From assembly GCA_964451365.1 (NCBI GenBank), contig CAYVIB010000062.1, forward strand, positions 1 to 10,372: a DNA stretch of 10,372 nt. The letters run 5' to 3'. The notes under the pieces were generated by a model. That model saw nothing but the letters and a program-made list of their open reading frames with translations. It had not been told where the DNA came from and searched no databases. The stretch is from CAYVIB01 sp964451365 (lineage in GTDB: Bacteria > Pseudomonadota > Gammaproteobacteria > Pseudomonadales > Cellvibrionaceae). Below, piece by piece: positions 1 through 4,268 of the stretch. How positions within the stretch are numbered: the stretch's first letter is position 1; every line of letters starts with the position of its first letter. The translations under genes and the position numbers were made by a program.

Positions 1-37
1 CCGGATTCGTTGGCATGGTCATATAAAAGAATCTTCT

Positions 38-73
38 CTTAAGGAAGTGCCATTCTGGTTAGCCCCGCCCCTA
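38..73. repeat. diverged direct repeat, copy 1
   Basis: This begins CTTAAGGAAGTGCCATTC and ends with GCCCCGCCCCTAG. The same order of blocks (CTTAAGGA, GTGCCATTC, AGCCCCGCCC, CTA) recurs at 307-343. This copy has lost the internal GGGGC/GCCCC symmetry of the other copy, so it is probably the more decayed member. It looks like a REP-type intergenic element and has no visible coding role. Confidence 0.55.
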
Positions 74-306
74 GGAGAACGATTGGCAGGTTGCGATTGT
101 CGCAGGCAACGGACTTAAGGCGGGCTACTTATTTTATGCCGGTCTCGCGGAACATAACCATGGCAGGCCGATTCGGCGGTGGCTCTCCGGAAACCTTCGG
201 CAATATTGACGCTGCCGTAGAGCCCCGAAGGGCGGGTTTACGTTATGGCGTGTTCTGGAGAACCCCCGCCGGACCGACCTACCATGATCTGTTTAAGCAA
301 AAAAAG

Positions 307-343
307 CTTAAGGAGTGCCATTCGGGGCGAGCCCCGCCCTACG
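307..343. repeat. diverged direct repeat, copy 2 (palindromic)
   Basis: This is the second copy of the block at 38-73, about 270 bp away. It contains the perfect dyad CGGGGC-GA-GCCCCG at 323-336 and then CGCCCTACGA, and CCATT / AATGG-like ends flank the dyad (319-348). A similar CCGCCCTACAA tail ends the hairpin near the right edge of the window (10099-10108), which suggests that both belong to a wider family of interspersed palindromes in this genome. Confidence 0.55.
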
Positions 344-411
344 AAATGGCCGTTGAGATTTAAGTGGGGATCAAACTAGTGGGACTGCGAGGGCCTTGGA
401 CCCCGTTCTAT

Positions 412-861
412 TCAATGAACCATTTCCCTGATCCTGTTAAGTTCATCGTGACTGCGTTTTTGCTCGGGCAGAATCATGCTGTTGATAAATAACTGGCTTT
501 CCGGCGACAGTTTGCCTGCTTTGCGCTCGTAGTTGTGCATTCCACGATCTTCGCCTTCCTCCAGCGCGTAGAGCGCAAACCTTTTGCCAAACAACTTTGC
601 GCCGTTTTCAAACATCTTGGCAAAACCTCCCCAGGTGCCGGAATGAATATCCGGCGTACCACCCAGTTCGCGAACTTTTTCCGCCAGCAGCATCACCCGC
701 TTCTGGTGTGACTGCTGCAGGTGGCCCAACCCCGAGGCTATCACGGCGGCCTCGACCGAACTGATGTACTTCTGGTAGGTTTCCACAGCTGCTTTTTCTT
801 CCTGCAAAAAAGAGTTTAGCTGTTCAATGTCTATTTGATGATCGTGTACTTGCATGCTCAT
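412..861 (-). CDS. DUF2383 / PA2169-family four-helix-bundle protein (paralogue 1)
   Basis: A 149-residue protein of the DUF2383 family (TIGR02284, PA2169-like), predicted to be a ferritin-like four-helix bundle. The biochemical role is not established. Visible hallmarks are EKAAVETYQ near the N-terminus, SHQxR, ELGGTPD-xx-SGTWG in the middle, ALEEGEDRG, and the C-terminal LPEQxRSHDELNRI. It is about 63% identical, ungapped over 139 residues, to the paralogue at 2084-2527. I chose the start at 861 because a purine-rich GAGAGAGAA lies just upstream and the length then matches the paralogue (147 residues). The frame stays open to an ATG at 1032, which would add 57 residues that look like a signal peptide, but that ATG has no ribosome binding site. 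Family is confident; function is unknown, and stress protection is inferred from the neighbours. Confidence 0.85.
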   Translation of the reverse strand: MSMQVHDHQIDIEQLNSFLQEEKAAVETYQKYISSVEAAVIASGLGHLQQSHQKRVMLLAEKVRELGGTPDIHSGTWGGFAKMFENGAKLFGKRFALYALEEGEDRGMHNYERKAGKLSPESQLFINSMILPEQKRSHDELNRIREMVH

Positions 862-873
862 AACTTCTCTCTC
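862..873 (-). promoter_or_regulatory. ribosome binding site deciding the start of DUF2383 paralogue 1
   Basis: Read on the minus strand, GAGAGAGAAGTT directly precedes ATG at 861. The upstream alternative ATG at 1032 is preceded by TTTCTTTAA, which is not a Shine-Dalgarno site. This and the length of the paralogue favour the internal start. Confidence 0.55.
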
Positions 874-1030
874 ACTTTCTACTGCTTTAACTTCTCCCTT
901 TACAGGCGTTTTCTCCCGACCTGTTGACTCCGATTTCACATAATCCGGGTTTGCAGATTGCATACCAAAAACCAGGGCGGCAGGCAGCGCTGGGATAAAA
1001 CTCACAAAAGCAAAAAATATTTTGCGCGGC

Positions 1031-1059
1031 ATTTAAAGAAACACATAAAAAGTTTGCAA
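1031..1059 (-). promoter_or_regulatory. possible sigma-70-type promoter for DUF2383 paralogue 1
   Basis: On the minus strand TTGCAA (1059-1054) and TTAAAT (1036-1031) are separated by 17 bp; each matches four of six consensus bases. Transcription would begin near 1024, inside the 5' end of the long open frame and after its ATG at 1032. That fits the shorter protein starting at 861. It would leave a leader of about 160 nt. Confidence 0.35.
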
Positions 1060-1147
1060 CCATCGATTATTTCTTAAGCAACAACAGCGGCGTATTTGTA
1101 ACTCTGGGGAATAGCCTGTAAAAAATTTCAACGTTACAAAACCCTGC

Positions 1148-1163
1148 TGGCACGCTCCTGGCA
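1148..1163 (+). promoter_or_regulatory. sigma-54 (-24/-12) promoter candidate for the DUF2795 gene
   Basis: TGGCACG-CTCC-TGGCA matches the RpoN consensus TGGCACG-N4-TTGCW with one mismatch (second T of the -12 element is G). The invariant GG (1149-1150) and GC (1161-1162) have the correct 10-bp spacing. The start point would be near 1174, about 70 nt before the ATG at 1244. An 8-bp inverted pair TTTGTAAC (1095-1102) / GTTACAAA (1133-1140) lies just upstream and could bind an activator, though it is closer than usual for a bacterial enhancer-binding protein. The match is good but was found by eye. Confidence 0.5.
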
Positions 1164-1243
1164 ACCCTTGTTTGTAAGGTTTTCCGAACAACATAATCCA
1201 AAAACAGCATTCAGGTTATCAATCATCCAACGGGAGGAACGCA

Positions 1244-1483
1244 ATGGCCAATCAGCAGAACAACCGCCTCGCAGGCGAGGAAGTATCCGCATCCAAAATG
1301 GAATTGTATATCGGTGATATCGATTTTCCGTGTGGGAAGGAGGACCTGATAAATTATGCCCGGGACCGACGCGCCCCGTTTGAGGTATTGCAGCTTCTGG
1401 AACACTTTCCTAAAAAACAGTATGCCAGCACCGTCGATATCGTACACGGTTTCACTTATGCCCAGAGACATCAGCGCGTGTAG
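1244..1483 (+). CDS. DUF2795 domain small protein
   Basis: A 79-residue protein that I recognise as DUF2795, a short domain of unknown function found in many bacterial and archaeal small proteins. The domain covers about residues 19-71 with the usual pattern: a hydrophobic start (LYIGDIDFP), a G/S-K-x-D-L turn (GKEDLINYAR), a helix ending in LLEHFP, and a final K-x-Y-x-S-xx-D-I segment. An acidic, lysine-rich composition without cysteine clusters or membrane segments indicates a soluble cytoplasmic protein. The start is well supported by GGGAGGAA 6-8 nt before the ATG. It is the only plus-strand gene here and is transcribed divergently from the DUF2383 gene at 412-861. A sigma-54-like promoter precedes it. 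The minus-strand open frame over the same bases is a shadow. Confidence 0.8.
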   Translation: MANQQNNRLAGEEVSASKMELYIGDIDFPCGKEDLINYARDRRAPFEVLQLLEHFPKKQYASTVDIVHGFTYAQRHQRV

Positions 1484-1492
1484 AAAGTTGCG

Positions 1493-1517
1493 CACCACAC
1501 TGTAGCACCACACTGTA
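1493..1517. repeat. 13-bp tandem repeat after the DUF2795 gene
   Basis: CACCACACTGTA occurs twice (1493-1504 and 1506-1517) with a period of 13 bp, starting 9 bp after the stop of the DUF2795 gene. It is probably a local duplication by slippage, with no known role. Confidence 0.7.
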
Positions 1518-1529
1518 AAAGGGGACGTC

Positions 1530-1559
1530 GCTCTGGCGATATTTTTCTACCGCCAGAGC
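1530..1559. terminator. hairpin between two convergent genes
   Basis: GCTCTGGCG (1530-1538) pairs perfectly with CGCCAGAGC (1551-1559) around a 12-nt loop. It sits between the stop of the plus-strand DUF2795 gene and the stop of the minus-strand ESFPASD gene (1564), the place for a shared bidirectional terminator. Neither side has a proper T-run, so it may work with Rho or only protect the 3' ends of the mRNAs. Confidence 0.45.
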
Positions 1560-1563
1560 AGGT

Positions 1564-1875
1564 TTACGAATAGGTTTCCGGGCGTCGTTTCAAAATAGGT
1601 CGATGGCTTTTATTTTTAAAAACGTATCGCTTTCTGCCATTGGAAAAGGTATCTGTATCCGGTTCGGCGGCTGTCGCGGTGCCGGGATTCCAGGAGGGAA
1701 CATCGCTGGCGGGGAAGGACTCCATTGAGGCTTCATCCACCTGGTCCTCGTGGTCGTGGCTTTCGTAAGCGGGATAGCCGGGCTGTTCGGGTTTAACAAG
1801 TTCCGGACGCCGGTGCTTTCGCTGGTCGTGTTGACCATAGTTTCTGCGCGTTCTTTTTCTAAAGATTCGGGTCAT
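1564..1875 (-). CDS. small hypothetical protein with an ESFPASD motif
   Basis: A 103-residue soluble protein. Its only recognisable part is DEASMESFPASDVPSW at residues 47-62. I recall this pattern (D/E-EAS-x-ESFPASDPP-x-W) from many small, uncharacterised proteobacterial proteins; no function is known to me. Around it are a strongly basic N-terminus (RKRTRR), a His- and Asp-rich linker before the motif, and a basic C-terminal tail (RKRYVFKNKSHRPILKRR), so it may bind nucleic acid or another polyanion, which is inference. GAGGA about 10 nt before the ATG supports the start. It converges with the DUF2795 gene and lies downstream of, and in the same orientation as, DUF2383 paralogue 2. Confidence 0.65.
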   Translation of the reverse strand: MTRIFRKRTRRNYGQHDQRKHRRPELVKPEQPGYPAYESHDHEDQVDEASMESFPASDVPSWNPGTATAAEPDTDTFSNGRKRYVFKNKSHRPILKRRPETYS

Positions 1876-2015
1876 TTGAGTATCCTCATAGGGGGATGGG
1901 AAAACCAGGGGCGGAATTCCCGGGGGATTGAGTCGAAGCCTTTATGGCGGGTTTAAAAATGTTTATTCACTTACTCGTGCAATCATTCAAGCCTGTTATT
2001 CTGCATCAATCACGC

Positions 2016-2043
2016 CAACCGCATACAACATTGTATGCGGTTG
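2016..2043. repeat. perfect 13-bp inverted repeat
   Basis: CAACCGCATACAA (2016-2028) and TTGTATGCGGTTG (2031-2043) form a perfect dyad with a 2-nt centre. It lies 40 bp past the stop of DUF2383 paralogue 2 and about 140 bp upstream of the ATG of the ESFPASD gene. It could be a terminator without a T-run, since GCGTGATT follows on the minus strand, or an operator for a dimeric repressor. On the plus strand TTCTGTTT follows, but no plus-strand gene ends nearby. The rest of the 1876-2083 gap shows no clear promoter. Confidence 0.6.
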
Positions 2044-2083
2044 TTCTGTTTAGCGTCTTTACAGGGCAACCAAACACGAGGAA

Positions 2084-2527
2084 CTAATGGACTGTTTTGA
2101 TAATCCGGTTTAATTCATCGTGACTGCGATGCTGCTCCGGAAGGATGGAGGTGTTGATAAAGGACCGGCATTCCGGGGAGAGATCCCGGGTTTTGCTTTC
2201 GTAGCTGTCCCGCCCGCGGTCTTCACCTTCTTCCAGCGCCGAAAGGGCGGTTTTTTTGCCGAATGCCTTTGCGCTGCCTTCAACCAGTTTGGCAAAGCTT
2301 CCCCAGGTACCGGATGCGGAATCAGGTGTTCCACCCAATTCCTTCACCTTACTGCTCAACAGGCTGGCACGTTGTTGATGCGATTTTTGTAAGGACACCA
2401 GTTCCGCCGCGATTTCCGCATCATCCATTTTCTCAACGCACTGCTGGTAAGTTTCAACAGCCGCCTTTTCGTTTCGCAAAAAGTTGTTCAGCTGTTTGAT
2501 ATCATTTTCGCGACTTTGACTTTGCAT
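2084..2527 (-). CDS. DUF2383 / PA2169-family four-helix-bundle protein (paralogue 2)
   Basis: A 147-residue DUF2383 (TIGR02284) protein with the same landmarks as the copy at 412-861: EKAAVETYQ, SHQQR, ELGGTPD, SGTWG, ALEEGEDRG, and a C-terminal LPEQHRSHDELNRI. The two align without gaps over 139 residues at about 63% identity by my count. No signal peptide or membrane segment is present, so it should be cytoplasmic. A strong GGAGGAAA site 6-8 nt before the ATG fixes the start. The gene follows the Rieske oxidoreductase gene by 73 bp, with a terminator-like hairpin between them, so it is probably transcribed partly or wholly on its own. The role is unknown; the neighbours suggest stress survival. 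Confidence 0.87.
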   Translation of the reverse strand: MQSQSRENDIKQLNNFLRNEKAAVETYQQCVEKMDDAEIAAELVSLQKSHQQRASLLSSKVKELGGTPDSASGTWGSFAKLVEGSAKAFGKKTALSALEEGEDRGRDSYESKTRDLSPECRSFINTSILPEQHRSHDELNRIIKTVH

Positions 2528-2545
2528 AGCTTGTTTCCTCCAATT

Positions 2546-2569
2546 GAAAAACCGGAAAAATTTTTTCCG
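2546..2569 (-). terminator. terminator-like hairpin after the Rieske oxidoreductase gene
   Basis: On the minus strand CGGAAAAA and TTTTTCCG form a near-perfect dyad (2569-2553) followed by GTTTTTC. It lies between the Rieske gene stop (2601) and the Shine-Dalgarno site of DUF2383 paralogue 2. The stem is AT-rich and would be weak, so it may only attenuate read-through. Confidence 0.4.
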
Positions 2570-2600
2570 CCTACAAACTGTTACCCTTTACAAAAGCAGA

Positions 2601-4103
2601 TTACGTACCAGAGCTTTCAACTTCCCGCGTGTCCATCTGGCGGGGTTTCAGGCCATCGTAGGCCGGCCCTTCGAGCAACTTGCCGTCGGTGGCAAAACGA
2701 CTTCCATGGCACGGGCAATCCCAGGTTTTGTCGGCGCTGTTCCAGTGAACCGGGCACTTCATGTGGGGGCATAGTGCCGACAGTACCGTCAGATCACCGC
2801 TCATCGATCGGTAGGCAGCCACTTTGTCGCCATTAAAATCAAATACCTTACCCTCGCCGGGCGCAATCTGTTCAAAACGGGTTTTCTGCTTTGACGCGAA
2901 GCGGCCTTTCAACCAATGGGTGGCGACGGTTTTGTTCTCCTGCAACCAGTTTTTACCGGATTTCAACGGCGTAAACCGCCAGGGACTGAAAATACGGTCG
3001 CCTTTGCTTTCGTGCAGGATCTGCCGGCTTGTAACGTCGGCGGCTACCGTGCCCCATACCAATCCGTCGGCGGCAAAGCCGGTCCCCACGTGAAGGTGAC
3101 GGTGGGCGCTGTGGCCGATATAAGGTAATTGGTCCGCCGGCACGTACTGTTGCGCCGACCACTGGTAATCGACTTCCGCTACACCGAAGTGCGCCCGGGC
3201 GTACTCTTTCAGCATCTGGTAATAGTCATGTTCACCGTGGCCGGTTTTGTGTTTTCCACCGATCACCAGCAGGTATTGCCGATCGCCGTGGCGGTAACCG
3301 CGAATGGATTTACGGTCATCGAGCACCCAGTAAAGTCCATCGGCAAAATCCGGTTGCGCCAGGCGAACAGCAACGCCGTATTCCTGGTACGGTTGCATTT
3401 CCGCCTGCAGCAGGTTGATACCTTTTGGTGTGTGGGTGGCGTACACAATATCCCGCGCCTGAACCTGGCCGAAGGAAGTAAAAACGGTTTTTTTTGTTGC
3501 ATCAATTCGCGTTACCCGGCTCTGTTCAAAAACCTGTCCGCCCTTGTCTGCAATAACCTGCGCAAGCCCCTGCACGTAACTTAACGGATTGAACTGCGCC
3601 TGGTTCTCCAGCCGAATGGCGCGATGAACCGGAAAGGGCAACATGGAATCCTTTCCACACACCAGTCCGGCTTCTTCCGACGCCCGCAGTTCATCTTCCA
3701 GAGACTGCGTTGATTTTTGCCCCGCTCCGCGCATGCACAGGTACATTGGCAGCCGTTGAAACCCGCAATCAATCGCATGCTGTTTTACGGTTTCTTCAAT
3801 AAAATCCACCGCCTGCATTCGACGTTGGACAACACTTCTTACCGTATCCGCATCGTATTGTTTGCGCAGCGTTCGCAGCCCGGATGAAACAGTGCCATAG
3901 AGATTGCCGGTTGACCGGCCGGTGCTGCCGTCGCCGATACGAAAGGCTTCCAGCACCACAACCCGCTGCCCCGCTTGCAGTAATTTGTAGGCGGTATGCA
4001 AGCCGGTAATTCCGCCGCCGATAATGACGGTGTCGGCCTCGCGCTCGCCGCTTAACGACGGATAACTGATGTTGGTTCGGGCGATATTCCAGACGGAGTT
4101 CAT
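2601..4103 (-). CDS. FAD-dependent oxidoreductase with C-terminal Rieske [2Fe-2S] domain (YhfW-like)
   Basis: A 500-residue fusion. The N-terminal part is a DAO/glycine-oxidase-type flavoprotein with the dinucleotide-binding GGGITG at residues 29-34 and the acidic end of beta-2 at E52. The last 75 or so residues are a Rieske domain with the cluster ligands C445-x-H447 and C463-xx-H466; C450 and C465 also sit where bc1-type Rieske proteins form a stabilising disulfide. This matches the YhfW architecture of Bacillus, whose substrate is not established. It probably oxidises an amine or similar compound in the cytoplasm and passes electrons from FAD to the cluster (inference). I chose ATG 4103 because GGGAG lies 6 nt upstream. 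A longer frame from 4238 adds 45 unconvincing residues and would run through the terminator at 4155-4184. No signal peptide is visible. Confidence 0.88.
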   Translation of the reverse strand: MNSVWNIARTNISYPSLSGEREADTVIIGGGITGLHTAYKLLQAGQRVVVLEAFRIGDGSTGRSTGNLYGTVSSGLRTLRKQYDADTVRSVVQRRMQAVDFIEETVKQHAIDCGFQRLPMYLCMRGAGQKSTQSLEDELRASEEAGLVCGKDSMLPFPVHRAIRLENQAQFNPLSYVQGLAQVIADKGGQVFEQSRVTRIDATKKTVFTSFGQVQARDIVYATHTPKGINLLQAEMQPYQEYGVAVRLAQPDFADGLYWVLDDRKSIRGYRHGDRQYLLVIGGKHKTGHGEHDYYQMLKEYARAHFGVAEVDYQWSAQQYVPADQLPYIGHSAHRHLHVGTGFAADGLVWGTVAADVTSRQILHESKGDRIFSPWRFTPLKSGKNWLQENKTVATHWLKGRFASKQKTRFEQIAPGEGKVFDFNGDKVAAYRSMSGDLTVLSALCPHMKCPVHWNSADKTWDCPCHGSRFATDGKLLEGPAYDGLKPRQMDTREVESSGT

Positions 4104-4109
4104 TCCATT

Positions 4110-4114
4110 CTCCC
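4110..4114 (-). promoter_or_regulatory. ribosome binding site deciding the start of the Rieske oxidoreductase
   Basis: GGGAG on the minus strand, 6 nt before ATG 4103. The alternative upstream ATG at 4238 has no such site and leads through a terminator hairpin. Confidence 0.6.
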
Positions 4115-4154
4115 GCTTGATGGCATTAACCGGAAAACGATGCAAAACGAAATC

Positions 4155-4184
4155 CAAAAACCCGGGCAGACACACGGGTCTGCC
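4155..4184 (-). terminator. intrinsic terminator at the end of the sugar operon
   Basis: On the minus strand GGCAGAC (4184-4178) pairs with GTCTGCC (4171-4165) around a 6-nt loop, followed shortly by GGGTTTTTGG. It lies 85 bp after the stop of the GH65 gene and ahead of the Rieske oxidoreductase gene, so it separates the two transcription units. Confidence 0.55.
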
Positions 4185-4268
4185 GCTGCGGATCACAGCC
4201 CTGAAGGAGTGCCGCCCGGCGGAGACCGATTTCAGCAAGCGTGTAACCGTGACAACCGCTTGAAGATT

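Larger units (their letters stand above)
1..411. other. left-edge non-coding region with repeats
   Basis: I see no convincing gene here. One open frame (91-363, plus) has no ribosome binding site, and its end simply translates a GC-rich repeat, so I do not call it. The stretch holds two diverged copies of a repeat (38-73 and 307-343), a perfect short dyad CGGGGC-GA-GCCCCG at 323-336, an inverted repeat TTAAGC-A7-GCTTAA at 293-311, and a further GC-rich segment around 213-252 containing GGGCGGGTTTACG. The whole resembles a cluster of REP-like intergenic elements downstream of the minus-strand DUF2383 gene. Any of the hairpins could help end its transcript, but none has a directly adjoining T-run in the right place. 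Confidence 0.6.

Noticed and set aside
303..322. sigma-54-like TGGCACT-CCTT-AAGCT on the minus strand
   Set aside because: It lies inside a repeat, keeps only the GG and GC with a poor -12 box, and points off the window with no gene to serve.
91..363. 90-codon plus-strand open frame at the left edge
   Set aside because: It has no ribosome binding site, no recognisable domain, and its C-terminal part is just the translation of a palindromic repeat.
4104..4238. 45-residue N-terminal extension of the Rieske oxidoreductase
   Set aside because: It runs through a terminator-like hairpin, has no ribosome binding site, and precedes the usual start of the family; ATG 4103 has GGGAG at good spacing.
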